A stretch of 64,000 nt of DNA from Actinopolyspora lacussalsi (GCA_030803735.1 JAURUC010000001.1:4724501-4788500), one strand, 5' to 3'. Shown: positions 43,680 through 52,925, numbered from the stretch's first letter. Notes: generated by a model from the sequence alone, not told the origin. Numbers and translations: made by a program.

Positions 43680-44441
43680 TCACCTGGTCATTTCGGCTAG
43701 TTCTTCTGCTGCCGGTTTCGGTTTGTGGAGATCGAAACCGGAACCGTCCCGCAGTGTCATCCGGAAGCACCGCTCGGTCCTGGGGTTCTCCTCGCTGCCC
43801 GTGGACCTGTCCGCGGTGTCGAAACCGGTGATCGAGGAACGGGGGATTTCCAGGAAGCTGGTCAGCGTGTTCGGTTCCAACGGCTTGCCCGCCTCGTTGT
43901 CGCCGTACTTGCGCACGTTCTTGCTCGCCCACGACACCGCGCCGCTTACCAGACCCGTGGCTCCGGACCGCTGCGTGAAGCCGCCCTCCGGAACCAGGAG
44001 CGCCAGTCGCTGTGAGGTGAGGATCCAGTCGCCCGCCAGTTTGTCCAGGTTGATGCTGTCGTTGCCCATCAGCCGTGCCAGCTCCTGCTGCGACAGCAGG
44101 CGTGCTGCCTCGCTGTCCGGGTCCGCTCCGAACACTGTGACGTTCGGGAAGTCGGGCACGCTCGGCGCGGGGCCGTTGGTTCCGCCTTCACGTACCGGGA
44201 TCTCACCGGTGGCTATCGAGAGCCCCGCCCCCAGCACGGCCATCCCCGCGCCGCCCGCGGCTCGTTTGATTCCCTGGCCGAGTCGTTTTCCCCACCCGGG
44301 GAGTGGGCTGCCGGTGGTGTCCAGTCCTGTCACGTCGTAGCGGACCGACCGTTGCGCGAATACCCAGCGGATCGCCTCGTCGGGATGGCACCAGGTGGCG
44401 CGTGCCTCCAGTGATCGGGGTAGTGGGGAGTCCAAACCCAT
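43680..44441 (-). CDS. PH-like hypothetical protein of the type VII cassette, 1
   Basis: A 253-residue protein. Residues 50-82 are Gly/Ala-rich and hydrophobic (AAGGAGMAVLGAGLSIA), a possible membrane-binding or amphipathic segment. The second half has WILTSQRLALLVPEGG, ITGFDTADR and CFRMTLRDGSGFDL, which align in order with the PH-like pattern of the downstream 224-residue protein. It follows the large WXG100-type gene by 22 bases. Function unknown. Confidence 0.58.
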   Translation of the reverse strand: MGLDSPLPRSLEARATWCHPDEAIRWVFAQRSVRYDVTGLDTTGSPLPGWGKRLGQGIKRAAGGAGMAVLGAGLSIATGEIPVREGGTNGPAPSVPDFPNVTVFGADPDSEAARLLSQQELARLMGNDSINLDKLAGDWILTSQRLALLVPEGGFTQRSGATGLVSGAVSWASKNVRKYGDNEAGKPLEPNTLTSFLEIPRSSITGFDTADRSTGSEENPRTERCFRMTLRDGSGFDLHKPKPAAEELAEMTR

Positions 44442-44463
44442 CCGGTCTCCTTGTCCGAAGGAA

Positions 44464-45774
44464 TCAGGTGAAGCCGCGTTCCTGCGCGGCCTGACGCTGT
44501 TCGTAGGTGCGTTCGGTGCTCTCGTCGTAGCCCTGTTTGACTCCTTGCTCGACGCCTTCGCTGACTACCGCATCCATGCCCTGATGCCACACGGCGCTGG
44601 TGAAGCGTGCTTCGCCGGTCAACCCGGCCGCGTTGAGCCCCGCTTGGGCGATGTTGGCCGCCGAAGCCTGTTCACCCTGGACACCGGGCTGGTAGGTCTT
44701 GATGTTGCCGGCCCAGGACGTCCGAACAGTGCCGTCGTTCTTGTAACTGGTCTCCGGGTCCGCCTCCCGGTCCTTCATGAACCGGTTCGGAGTGGTGGAG
44801 GCGGTGTTGATCTCGTCGTAGCGTTTTTGTGCGTCTTGTACTTCTTGTCGCAGCAATCTTTGTTGCTCTTCGGGAAGCGAACCGCTGTTGTCGAGTCTTT
44901 CCTGGGCATTCGACAAAGCCGTCTTCGCATTGCGGATCTCGGTGGCGTTGTCGGAGCCCCGCGTGACGAGCTTCGTGACCGGATTCGAATCCAGCTGCCG
45001 CCCCGCCCACCGTTGGATCATGTTCCCGTTGCGAAGGTGGTTCATTTTCTCCACGAGCTCGTTCAACGGCCCCTTGCGCAGGCTCTGCAGCAGGTCCTCG
45101 AGCTTGGTGACGATGGGCTTGAGCTTGTGGAACAGGTTGGCGACCTTGTTGCCCAGCCGGGTTCCGGTGATGGCCACCTGCGCTGCGGTCATCCCGGAGG
45201 CCGCACCCACCGAGGCCCCCGCCGTGATCCAGGAGGCGGCCAGCGCCGCCAGCCACTCGACGATCAGTCCGATCACAAGTTCCTGGATGATGTCGATGCA
45301 CATCTCCACGAACGCGTCGAACAGATCAGCCGCGAGGTCCAGCGACTCCTTCATCCCCCGGATGTCGGTCGCCAGCGCCTTGGCTCCCGAGACGAACTCG
45401 TCCATCTGCTTGCGGAAGGCGTCCGCGGCCTGCCCCTCCCAGACGGTTTCGGTGGCCTGTGCGCGATCGCCCTCGTGCCCGGCGAGCCGGTCCACCCAGT
45501 CCGCGACCTCGGCCCAGCCCTTGCCGGTGCCGCGCATCTGGGCCGGATCGCCCACGGCCGGTTCCAGGATCAGCTCCACCAGCGGGCTGATCACGATCGA
45601 GATGAGAAAGCCCAGCCCGTTGTCGATGAACGCCTGGCCCGGGCTGGTCAGCGCGTTGAGCTGCTCGGAACGCGCGTTGACCGTGGCGATCGCGATGCTC
45701 GGCGGATCACCGGCCCGTTCCAGGCTCTGCGACGACGAGGCCCAGGAACTGCCGTAACTCGCGATCTGCTCCAT
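44464..45774 (-). CDS. Large WXG100-type protein, probable type VII secretion effector
   Basis: A 436-residue protein. The N-terminal 130 residues are helical with W112-E-G114 (VWEGQAADAFRKQM), the WXG turn. Hydrophobic stretches at 48-70 and 150-185 (LVIGLIVEWLAALAASWITAG) could be membrane-active. Residues 255-310 are a long charged coiled region, and the last 100 residues are a separate domain without recognised toxin motifs. WXG100 head plus a long tail is the layout of polymorphic effectors. It is encoded 12 bases after the EspC-like gene. Confidence 0.7.
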   Translation of the reverse strand: MEQIASYGSSWASSSQSLERAGDPPSIAIATVNARSEQLNALTSPGQAFIDNGLGFLISIVISPLVELILEPAVGDPAQMRGTGKGWAEVADWVDRLAGHEGDRAQATETVWEGQAADAFRKQMDEFVSGAKALATDIRGMKESLDLAADLFDAFVEMCIDIIQELVIGLIVEWLAALAASWITAGASVGAASGMTAAQVAITGTRLGNKVANLFHKLKPIVTKLEDLLQSLRKGPLNELVEKMNHLRNGNMIQRWAGRQLDSNPVTKLVTRGSDNATEIRNAKTALSNAQERLDNSGSLPEEQQRLLRQEVQDAQKRYDEINTASTTPNRFMKDREADPETSYKNDGTVRTSWAGNIKTYQPGVQGEQASAANIAQAGLNAAGLTGEARFTSAVWHQGMDAVVSEGVEQGVKQGYDESTERTYEQRQAAQERGFT

Positions 45775-45786
45775 CTCGGTACGGGC

Positions 45787-46161
45787 CTAGTCCGCACCGG
45801 CACCGGTCACATCGGACAGAACGCCCGGTCCGGACCCGCTCGGTCGCATGGCGCTCAGGTCGATCTTGGCGATCTTGCCGGACTCGGCCTCGTCCGTGTC
45901 GGTGTAGTTCTGGGCGCATTCGGCGACGGCCTTGCCGGTGTTGTCCATGAATTGGCCGGCCTTCGAGGCCGAGTCCCGGCACTCCTGCAGTGAGTTGAAG
46001 TAGCCCCGCGCCAGCATGTAGCCGATCGGCCCGAAGCAGTCATGGCTGACCCTGGCCTGCTCAATTACCTCGGAAAGTTGTTCCAGATGTCCCGCGACCT
46101 GCTGCGAACCGTCGCGGTAGGCGTAGAGCGCCTCGGTTTGGACTCCCAGTTTCGTGGACAA
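45787..46161 (-). CDS. EspC-like type VII secretion substrate
   Basis: A 124-residue helical protein. LGVQTEALYAYRDGSQQVAGHLEQLSEV is the start of EspC/DUF2580-like proteins. Y86-T-D-T-D90 in the second helix end fits the YxxxD/E export motif, and the last 25 residues are disordered. It would form a helical hairpin, perhaps pairing with the large WXG100 protein encoded next. No signal peptide. It is 7 bases after the YbaB-like gene. Confidence 0.72.
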   Translation of the reverse strand: MSTKLGVQTEALYAYRDGSQQVAGHLEQLSEVIEQARVSHDCFGPIGYMLARGYFNSLQECRDSASKAGQFMDNTGKAVAECAQNYTDTDEAESGKIAKIDLSAMRPSGSGPGVLSDVTGAGAD

Positions 46162-46168
46162 CGGCAGC

Positions 46169-46669
46169 TCACCTCAGGAAAGAACCGTCGGAGAAGTCGT
46201 CGTCCTCGTTGTCCCCCTCCGGGCGGCTGCCACCCGCGCCGGAGGACCCTCGCGGAGCGTTCGTCGAACCGGTGGACGCGGTGCCCGTTCCGCCTCCGGC
46301 CGCTTCACCACCCGACTCCGGAGTCACCGGCTGTGCGCCGTGCGAGTTGAACGCCTGCTTGAACTGCTCCGCCCGGTCACCGAGGAGCGGCTGCACCGTC
46401 TCGTCCATTCGCGCGGCGGCGTCCTGGGTCGCCTGCCGGATGGTGTCCAACAGGGACTGTTGCAGTGCGGTGTGGGACTGCCGCACGGCCCCCGATTCGA
46501 GTCGCAGGTCCAGCACCGCTCCCGAGGGGGCGACAGTGACCTCGATGTTGCCGTCCTCGCTGCGTGCCGTGCCGCGCAGCTCGCTCATCCGGTCCTTGAC
46601 CTCGGCTGCCTTGGCGGCCTGCTGCTCGAAGTCGGACATCATCCGCTGGATGCGGTCCGAAACGTCCAC
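46169..46669 (-). CDS. YbaB/EbfC-family protein
   Basis: A 166-residue protein with a YbaB-type domain at about 1-105: ISDRIQRMMSDFEQQAAKAAEVK-like coiled helix, then SEDGNIEVTVAPSGAVLDLRLE as the beta-hairpin and a helix. The C-terminus is a Gly/Ser/Asp-rich tail. YbaB proteins bind DNA as dimers, but in actinobacterial type VII cassettes they regularly stand first, for unknown reasons. The GTG at 46669 is used because AGGGGA precedes it; an in-frame TTG lies 15 bases further up. Confidence 0.75.
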   Translation of the reverse strand: MDVSDRIQRMMSDFEQQAAKAAEVKDRMSELRGTARSEDGNIEVTVAPSGAVLDLRLESGAVRQSHTALQQSLLDTIRQATQDAAARMDETVQPLLGDRAEQFKQAFNSHGAQPVTPESGGEAAGGGTGTASTGSTNAPRGSSGAGGSRPEGDNEDDDFSDGSFLR

Positions 46670-46725
46670 GATGTTCCCCTGCAAGATCGACTTCGTCCGT
46701 GGCGGACTTTATCGCGCTCCCGCGG

Positions 46726-46750
46726 GATTTCGTGCCCTGTTCACGAAATC
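46726..46750. promoter_or_regulatory. Inverted repeat in the divergent region of the cassette and glcD
   Basis: GATTTCGTG and CACGAAATC flank a 7-base loop (CCCTGTT). Position between divergent genes favours an operator; its half-sites resemble the GATTTC palindromic elements, so it may also be a relative of those repeats. Confidence 0.5.
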
Positions 46751-46898
46751 AGGAGCCGGTGACCACGCGTAGACTCTCGTTGTGGTGTCGAACACACCCG
46801 GTTGATCTGTTGTGGTCGGTGTCAACGCGGACCTATGGTCCACGTCACGCCACTGCCAGGTGCGCTCCGTGTTGCACGGCCAGGTGAGGAGTCCGCCG

Positions 46899-48422
46899 AT
46901 GTCCACCACCGATATCCCCCGGCATGGGGAGACGACGTCCCCGTCGCGCGAGGGGACGGGTCCACCGGATGTCGAGGGGTGCGTCACGCGACTGCGCGCG
47001 TCGCTGCCCGAGGGGGCGGTGATCACCGACCGGCAGCAGCTGCGCGCCTACGAGTGCGACGGTCTCTCCTCCCACCGCTCGGTTCCCGCAGTGGTGGTGC
47101 TGCCGGAAGACGCCGAGCAGGTGGCCACGACGGTGTCGGCCTGCTCCGAGCACGGGGTGCCCTTCGTGGCGCGGGGTTCCGGTACCGGGCTCTCGGCGGG
47201 GGCGCTGCCCCGCTCCGACGGGGTGCTGGTGGTCACCTCCAGGATGCGTCGGATCCTGGAGGTCGACATCGACAACGAGCGGGCCGTCGTCGAGCCCGGC
47301 GTGATCAACCTCGACGTCACCAAGGCCGCCGCGCCCTACGGCTACTACTTCGCCCCCGATCCCTCCAGCCAGCAGGTCTGCTCGGTGGGCGGCAACGTGG
47401 CCGAGAACTCCGGGGGAGCGCACTGCCTGAAGTACGGCTTCACCACCAATCACGTGCTGTCGATGACCGTGGTGACCCCGGACGGGGCGACCGTCGAACT
47501 GGGCGGCCCCGCCAGGGACGCACCCGGCTACGACCTGCTCGGTGCCTTCGTAGGCAGCGAGGGAACGCTGGGCGTGGTCACCTCGATCACCGTGCGACTG
47601 CTGCGGCAACCCGAGAAGGTGCGAACCCTGCTGGCCGGGTTCTCCTCCACCGACGAGGCGGGGGAGGCGGTATCGGCCATCATCGCCGCCGGAGTCACCC
47701 CAGCCGCCATCGAGATGATGGACGAGCTCTCCATCGCCGCCGCGGAACAGGCCGTGCGGTGCGGCTACCCCGAAGGTGCGGGGGCGGTGCTCATCGTGGA
47801 GCTGGACGGCCCCGAAGCCGAGGTGGAGCACACCTTCACCGAGGTCAGGAGGTACTGCACCGAGCGCGGCGCCTTCGAGATCCGGAGCGCGGCCGACGAA
47901 GCCGAACGGGCCCTGATCTGGAAGGGCCGCAAGTCCGCCTTCGCCGCTGTCGGCAGGATCAGCCCCGACTACATCGTGCAGGACGGGGTGATCCCCCGGA
48001 CGGCGCTTCCCGAGGTGCTGCGCCGGATCGCGGAGTTGTCGGCACGATCCGGGGTCCGGGTGGCCAACGTCTTCCACGCGGGTGACGGGAACCTGCACCC
48101 GTTGGTGCTGTTCGACAGCTCCGTTCCCGGCGCGTCCGAGCGGGCCGAGGAGGTCTCCGGCGCGATCCTGGACCTGTGCGTCGAGCACGGTGGGTCCATA
48201 ACCGGTGAGCACGGCGTCGGAGCTGACAAGGTCCGTTACATGGGGCGCATGTTCACCCCGCAGGACCTGGACACCATGCAGTACGTGCGCTGCGCGTTCG
48301 ATCCGGTCGGGGTGTGCAATCCCGGCAAGGTCTTCCCGACTCCCAGGCTCTGTGGCGAGGTGCCGGGGCCGCGACGCGGCGCGCACCCACTCGCCGAGGC
48401 CGGATTGGCGGACGAATTCTGA
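46899..48422 (+). CDS. glcD: Glycolate oxidase FAD subunit GlcD
   Basis: A 507-residue flavoprotein. PCMH-type FAD domain at about 45-230 (VPFVARGSGTGLSAGALPR, SSQQVCSVGGNVAENSGGAHCLKYG and GAFVGSEGTLGVV) and the C-terminal VANVFHAGDGNLHPLVLFD and GSITGEHGVGADK of the GlcD/D-lactate dehydrogenase group. It oxidises glycolate to glyoxylate (or D-2-hydroxyacids). The ATG at 46899 has GAGGAG upstream. Its stop overlaps the glcE start by one base. Confidence 0.9.
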   Translation: MSTTDIPRHGETTSPSREGTGPPDVEGCVTRLRASLPEGAVITDRQQLRAYECDGLSSHRSVPAVVVLPEDAEQVATTVSACSEHGVPFVARGSGTGLSAGALPRSDGVLVVTSRMRRILEVDIDNERAVVEPGVINLDVTKAAAPYGYYFAPDPSSQQVCSVGGNVAENSGGAHCLKYGFTTNHVLSMTVVTPDGATVELGGPARDAPGYDLLGAFVGSEGTLGVVTSITVRLLRQPEKVRTLLAGFSSTDEAGEAVSAIIAAGVTPAAIEMMDELSIAAAEQAVRCGYPEGAGAVLIVELDGPEAEVEHTFTEVRRYCTERGAFEIRSAADEAERALIWKGRKSAFAAVGRISPDYIVQDGVIPRTALPEVLRRIAELSARSGVRVANVFHAGDGNLHPLVLFDSSVPGASERAEEVSGAILDLCVEHGGSITGEHGVGADKVRYMGRMFTPQDLDTMQYVRCAFDPVGVCNPGKVFPTPRLCGEVPGPRRGAHPLAEAGLADEF

Positions 48423-49708
48423 TGACTTCTCGGACCGTGGACTCCGCACGCACCGAACTGGCGGGCGTGCTGGGCACCGACGATCTGCACGACGCCACGG
48501 AGGCCGACGCGGTGCGGGGAGTGCCCCCGCGCTGGGTGGCGCGGGTGAACAGCACGGAGCAGATCTCGGAGGTACTGCGCGTGGCCGCCGCGCACCGGCT
48601 ACGGGTAGTGCCGCGCGGCGGGGGCAGCAAGCTGGACTGGGGTGCGGCGCCCAGCGGTGTGGACCTGGTTCTCGACACCTCGGGAACCGAGGGCGTGCTG
48701 GAGCACGCCTCGGGCGACCTGGTGCTGCGTGCCACGGCGGGCACCCCGCTTTCCCTGGTCCGGCGGAGCGCCGCGGCGGCGGGGCAGCAGCTTTCCGTGG
48801 ATCACCCGTTGCCCGGCGCCACTCTCGGCGGAATCGTCGCCACCGCCTCCGCCGGCCCCTGTCGTCAGCTGTTCGGCACGGTGCGGGACCTGCTCATCGG
48901 TGTCCGGGTGGTCCGTGCCGACGGTGAGATCACCGCTTCCGGCGGCAAGGTGGTCAAGAACGTCGCCGGTTACGACCTGGGCAAGCTCTACACCGGTTCC
49001 TACGGCACCCTCGGCGTGATCGCCGAGACGACCTTCCGGCTGCACCCGTTGGCGGCCGAGTACCGGTGGGTCACGTTGCGCGTGTCCCGTGCCGACGCGG
49101 CGGCGGCAGCGGTGCGCTCGCTGCGTTCCTCGCAGGCCGTGCCCACCGGGATCGAGCTCGACCGGCCGGATCCCGACTCCCCCATCGAGGTCTGCGCGCA
49201 GTTGGAGGGCATGCCGGGAGCGACCGAGCAGCGTGCGTGGGAGCTGGCCGAGTGGCTCGGGGCGGAACTGGACGTCACCGCCGGGGTGGAACGCGCCGCG
49301 CCGTCGTGGTGGGGCGAGTATCCGTTCGACCCCGGCACGGCGACCGGGCTGCGCTTCGCCGCGGAACCGGCCGAGCTCGCGTCGCTGCTGGACCACACCG
49401 AGCGGTCGGCACGTGAGGCCGGGGTCTCGCTGGCCGTGCGCGGATCGGCGGGTGCCGGAGTGCTGCTGGGTGGTGTCCCGGCCGAAGCCGGAGCCGCCCG
49501 GACCGGTGATGCGGTTTCCCGGTTGCGGTCCGCGACCGCTCGGCTGCACGGTCACACCACGGTGCTGCGCGCGCCGGTCGCGGTGCTGGAGCTGGTCGAG
49601 CCCTGGGAGACACCGGAGCCGGGGGTGTTCAACCTGCTGCGCCGGGTCAAGGAGCAGTTCGACCCGGAGTACCGGCTATCACCCGGGCGTTTCGTGGGAG
49701 GCCTCTAG
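48422..49708 (+). CDS. glcE: Glycolate oxidase subunit GlcE
   Basis: A 428-residue FAD-binding subunit. VVPRGGGSKLDWG is the flavin loop, LPGATLGGIVATASAGP the second, and GKVVKNVAGYDLGKLYTGSYGTLGVIAE the third; the C-terminal domain is shorter and more variable than in GlcD, as usual for GlcE. It forms the GlcDEF complex in the cytosol or at the membrane. Starts in the stop of glcD. Confidence 0.9.
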   Translation: MTSRTVDSARTELAGVLGTDDLHDATEADAVRGVPPRWVARVNSTEQISEVLRVAAAHRLRVVPRGGGSKLDWGAAPSGVDLVLDTSGTEGVLEHASGDLVLRATAGTPLSLVRRSAAAAGQQLSVDHPLPGATLGGIVATASAGPCRQLFGTVRDLLIGVRVVRADGEITASGGKVVKNVAGYDLGKLYTGSYGTLGVIAETTFRLHPLAAEYRWVTLRVSRADAAAAAVRSLRSSQAVPTGIELDRPDPDSPIEVCAQLEGMPGATEQRAWELAEWLGAELDVTAGVERAAPSWWGEYPFDPGTATGLRFAAEPAELASLLDHTERSAREAGVSLAVRGSAGAGVLLGGVPAEAGAARTGDAVSRLRSATARLHGHTTVLRAPVAVLELVEPWETPEPGVFNLLRRVKEQFDPEYRLSPGRFVGGL

Positions 49709-50010
49709 CGGTGTTTCGTTACCCGGTTCGCCTGGGTGGTCGCTTTGCGGAACCTCTCGCGGGCTCTCGCTGCGGGGAGGCCCGACATCGGGTAGGCACC
49801 TACACAACGTCGGGCCTTCCTCGCGAGAGCACCACGAGAGAACCCGCGGGTGGTCGGTCGGCGTGAGTGGTGGTTCGGCGCTGTCGCGCCGAGAAGAAGG
49901 GACGAACGGATGTCGGTACGCGAAAGGTTCGGCGATATGTCCGTAACTCCGACCCGACGCTCGGTTCGGTGAACATCGGAACAATTCCAGACACTTCCGA
50001 GGGGACAGTG
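49709..50010. other. Gap between glcE and glcF with a repeat element
   Basis: About 300 bases inside what is otherwise a glcDEF operon. It contains dispersed element copy B (49746-49835). No gene. GAGGGG before the glcF start is at its end. Confidence 0.6.
49746..49835 (+). repeat. Dispersed intergenic element, copy B
   Basis: GCGGAACCTCTCGCGGG, then CTCGCTGCGGGG, then CCCGAC...GTCGGG enclosing GTAGGCACCTAC. The closest match to copy A. It interrupts the glcE-glcF junction. Confidence 0.75.
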
Positions 50011-51345
50011 ATGAGTGAGGGCTCGGAGCGTTCCGGTCCGGACGGTGCGTTCGACGTGTTCAACCCGCCCGAACGGGGGCTGATCGACGACTGCGTGCAC
50101 TGTGGATTCTGTCTGCCCACCTGCCCCACCTACGAGCTGTGGGGCGAGGAGATGGATTCGCCGCGTGGCCGCATTCACCTGATGGAAGCGGGCCTCGACG
50201 GGGAGCCCCTCTCGGAGAGCATGGTCGAGCACTTCGACAACTGCCTGGGTTGCATGGCCTGCGTGACTGCCTGTCCCTCGGGGGTGCAGTACGGCACGCT
50301 GCTCAGTCAGACCCGTGCCCAGGTGGAACGTAATCATCCCCGTGGGAGGTGGCAGCGCTGGTGGCGCGCGGCGATCTTCGCGCTCTTTCCCCACCGACGC
50401 CGCCTGCGCCTGCTGCGCGGCCCACTGGCGCTGTACCAGCGTCTCGGGCTCGGGGCTTTGCTGCGGCGCAGTGGGCTGCTGAACAGGCTGCCCGCCGAGG
50501 TGCGCACGATGGAGTCGCTCGCACCCCCGATAAGGCGCGCCGCGCCGCTTCCGGAGCGTGTGCCCGCCGCCGGTCCGCGCCGAGCCGTTGTGGGCATGCT
50601 CACCGGCTGTGTGCAGCACGCCTTCTTCCCGGACGTCAACGCGGCGACCGCGAGGGTGCTCGCAGCGGAGGGCTGCGAGGTGGTGATTCCGCCCGCCCAG
50701 GGATGTTGCGGTGCGCTGAGCGAGCACTCCGGCCGCGAGGAGGAGGCCAAGCGGTTCGCGCGGGCGACCCTGGACGCGTTCGACACCGCCGGGGTGGACT
50801 ACGTGGTGGTCAACTCGGCGGGTTGCGGTTCGGCGATGAAGGAGTACCCGCGACTGCTCGCGGGGGACCCGTTGTACGCCCCGCGCGCGGCGGAGTTCGC
50901 CGAGCGGGTGCGTGACATCTCCGAAGTGCTCGTCGAACTGGGTCCGGTGGCGACGCGCGGTTCGCTGCCGGTGCGGATCGCCTATCACGACGCCTGCCAC
51001 CTCAGTCACGGTCAGGGTGTCCGGGCCCAACCCCGCGAACTGCTGCGGACGATTCCCGGACTCGAACTTCGTGAGATCAACCGTGGCGAGCTGTGCTGCG
51101 GGTCGGCCGGGGTCTACAACCTGCTGCGTCCCGTCGCCGCGGCCGAGCTCGGTGCGCGCAAGGCCGACAACGTGCTCGACACCGGGGCCGATCTGTTGGT
51201 GACCGCCAATCCGGGTTGCTCGATGCAGATCCGGACGGCGCTGCGCGCCAAGGGGGAGCGAATGCCGATGGCACACACGGTGCAGCTGCTCGACGCCGCG
51301 ATCCGCGGGCGTTCGGTCGAGTCGCTGCTGCGCGACTCCGCCTGA
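50011..51345 (+). CDS. glcF: Glycolate oxidase iron-sulfur subunit GlcF
   Basis: A 444-residue protein with two 4Fe-4S ferredoxin motifs, CVHCGFCLPTCP at 28-39 and CLGCMACVTACP at 78-89, and two CCG domains (PPAQGCCGALSEHSG, GELCCGSAGVYNLL). This is the heterodisulfide-reductase-like electron-transfer subunit of GlcDEF. The ATG at 50011 lies after GAGGGG; a GTG one codon earlier is possible. Confidence 0.92.
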   Translation: MSEGSERSGPDGAFDVFNPPERGLIDDCVHCGFCLPTCPTYELWGEEMDSPRGRIHLMEAGLDGEPLSESMVEHFDNCLGCMACVTACPSGVQYGTLLSQTRAQVERNHPRGRWQRWWRAAIFALFPHRRRLRLLRGPLALYQRLGLGALLRRSGLLNRLPAEVRTMESLAPPIRRAAPLPERVPAAGPRRAVVGMLTGCVQHAFFPDVNAATARVLAAEGCEVVIPPAQGCCGALSEHSGREEEAKRFARATLDAFDTAGVDYVVVNSAGCGSAMKEYPRLLAGDPLYAPRAAEFAERVRDISEVLVELGPVATRGSLPVRIAYHDACHLSHGQGVRAQPRELLRTIPGLELREINRGELCCGSAGVYNLLRPVAAAELGARKADNVLDTGADLLVTANPGCSMQIRTALRAKGERMPMAHTVQLLDAAIRGRSVESLLRDSA

Positions 51346-51381
51346 TCGAGGTTTTCCCGTCGGCTCGTCGGGATGCCTGTT

Positions 51382-51470
51382 CGGCGGGAACCTTCCGCCG
51401 GCTCCTGTTCCGGGCGGCCCGACATCGAGTAGGTACTACACCGAGTAGGCACTACACACCGCCGGTGCCG
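51382..51470 (+). repeat. Dispersed intergenic element, copy C (degenerate)
   Basis: Begins with GGCGGGAACCTTCCGCCGG and continues with CCCGACATCGAGTAGGTACTACACC; the second part of the hairpin is altered and a GAGTAGGCACTACAC block is repeated. It lies between glcF and the fadA promoter. Confidence 0.6.
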
Positions 51471-51490
51471 GGAGAATATATCCTATTGAC

Positions 51491-51511
51491 TGTGACAGTC
51501 TTGGTGTCACA
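51491..51511 (+). promoter_or_regulatory. Operator TGTGACA-N7-TGTCACA upstream of fadA
   Basis: A perfect dyad with the 7-base spacer GTCTTGG. TTGACT directly overlaps its left end, so the site sits in a core promoter about 40 bases before the fadA start. Same architecture as 37859-37879. Confidence 0.75.
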
Positions 51512-51552
51512 CTCTCCCTGGAGGAAAGCCGCAACGAGGAGGCACCCCACAC

Positions 51553-52770
51553 ATGTCCGAGGCCTTTGTCTACGACGCGATCCGCACCCCGCGCGGTCGC
51601 GGCAAGAAAACCGGCGCGCTGTACGGGACGAAGCCGATCAGCCTCGTCGTCGGGCTGGTGGAGGAGCTGCGTCGCCGTCACCCCAACCTGGACCCGGAAG
51701 TTCTCGACGACCTGGTGCTCGGCGTCGTCACACCGGTAGGTGACCAGGGCGGCGACATCGCCAAGGCCGCCGCGCTCGCGGCGGGACTTCCCGAAACCGT
51801 CAGCGGCGTGCAGCTCAACCGGTTCTGCGCCTCCGGGCTGGAAGCCGTGAACACAGCCGCCCAGAAGATCCGTTCCGGCTGGGAGGACGCCGTGCTGGCC
51901 GGCGGGGTCGAGGCCATGTCCCGCGTGCCCATGGGTACCGACGGCGGAGCCTGGGCGATGGACCCCGAGACTAACCTGGAAACGTCCTTCGTCCCCCAGG
52001 GGATCGGCGCCGATCTGATCGCCACCCTGGAGGGCTTCGACCGGGACGCGGTCGACGCCTTCGCCGCCGAGTCGCAGACGCGCGCCGCCAAGGCGTGGGC
52101 CGACGGCCGCTTCTCCGAATCCGTCGTCGGGGTGAGCGACCGCAACGGCATGACCGTCCTGGAACGCGACGAACACGTCAGGCCCAACACCACCGTCGAG
52201 GGGCTGTCCGGTCTGGAACCCTCGTTCGCCGGCATCGGCGACATGGGTGGCTTCGACGCCGTCGCCCAGCAGAAGTACCACTGGGTCGAGAAGATCAACC
52301 ACGTGCACACGCCCGGCAACTCCTCGGGCATCGTCGACGGAGCAGCGCTCACCCTGATCGGCGGTGAGCGGTTCGGCGAGCGCAGCGGGATGCGCCCGCG
52401 CGCCCGCGTCGTCTCCGCCGCCCTGAGCGGCGCGGACCCGACGATCATGCTCACCGGGCCGGGGCCCGCCGTCCGCAAGGCGCTGGGCAAGGCGGAACTC
52501 GACATCTCCGACATCGACCTCGTCGAGATCAACGAGGCGTTCGCGGCCGTGCCGCTGAAGTTCATGAAGGACTTCGGCGTCCCGCACGAGAAGGTCAACG
52601 TCAACGGCGGCGCGATCGCGATGGGACACCCCCTCGGCGCGACCGGGGCGATGATCCTGGGCACGCTCGTCGACGAACTCGAACGACGCGGCCAGCGCTA
52701 CGGCCTGGCGACGCTGTGCATCGGGGGCGGAATGGGAATCGCGACGATCGTCGAACGAGTGACCGAGTAG
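51553..52770 (+). CDS. fadA: Acetyl-CoA C-acyltransferase (beta-oxidation thiolase)
   Basis: A 405-residue thiolase. C92 in [12 protein letters not shown] is the acyl-accepting Cys, H359 in GHPLGATGA and C389 in LCIGGGMG complete the active site. It cleaves 3-ketoacyl-CoA to acetyl-CoA. GGAGG precedes the ATG at a normal distance. The hydroxyacyl-CoA dehydrogenase/hydratase follows 155 bases later. Confidence 0.94.
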   Translation: MSEAFVYDAIRTPRGRGKKTGALYGTKPISLVVGLVEELRRRHPNLDPEVLDDLVLGVVTPVGDQGGDIAKAAALAAGLPETVSGVQLNRFCASGLEAVNTAAQKIRSGWEDAVLAGGVEAMSRVPMGTDGGAWAMDPETNLETSFVPQGIGADLIATLEGFDRDAVDAFAAESQTRAAKAWADGRFSESVVGVSDRNGMTVLERDEHVRPNTTVEGLSGLEPSFAGIGDMGGFDAVAQQKYHWVEKINHVHTPGNSSGIVDGAALTLIGGERFGERSGMRPRARVVSAALSGADPTIMLTGPGPAVRKALGKAELDISDIDLVEINEAFAAVPLKFMKDFGVPHEKVNVNGGAIAMGHPLGATGAMILGTLVDELERRGQRYGLATLCIGGGMGIATIVERVTE

Positions 52771-52925
52771 ACCCCGAAGCCCCGGGTAGAACCCGAAGCC
52801 CCCGGATCCCGGCTGCCGAGCCGCGACCGATTCGGCCACTCCGGCCGAATCCCGGGCCGCGCGGTTCATTCACTCCACCCAGGCCACCCGACCAACTTCC
52901 GAAAACGGCTTCCAAGGACGGATCA

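Noticed and set aside
44395..45993. A 532-codon open frame on the plus strand
   Set aside because: Opposite the large WXG100-type gene; the minus strand has proper helix pattern, start signals and operon spacing.
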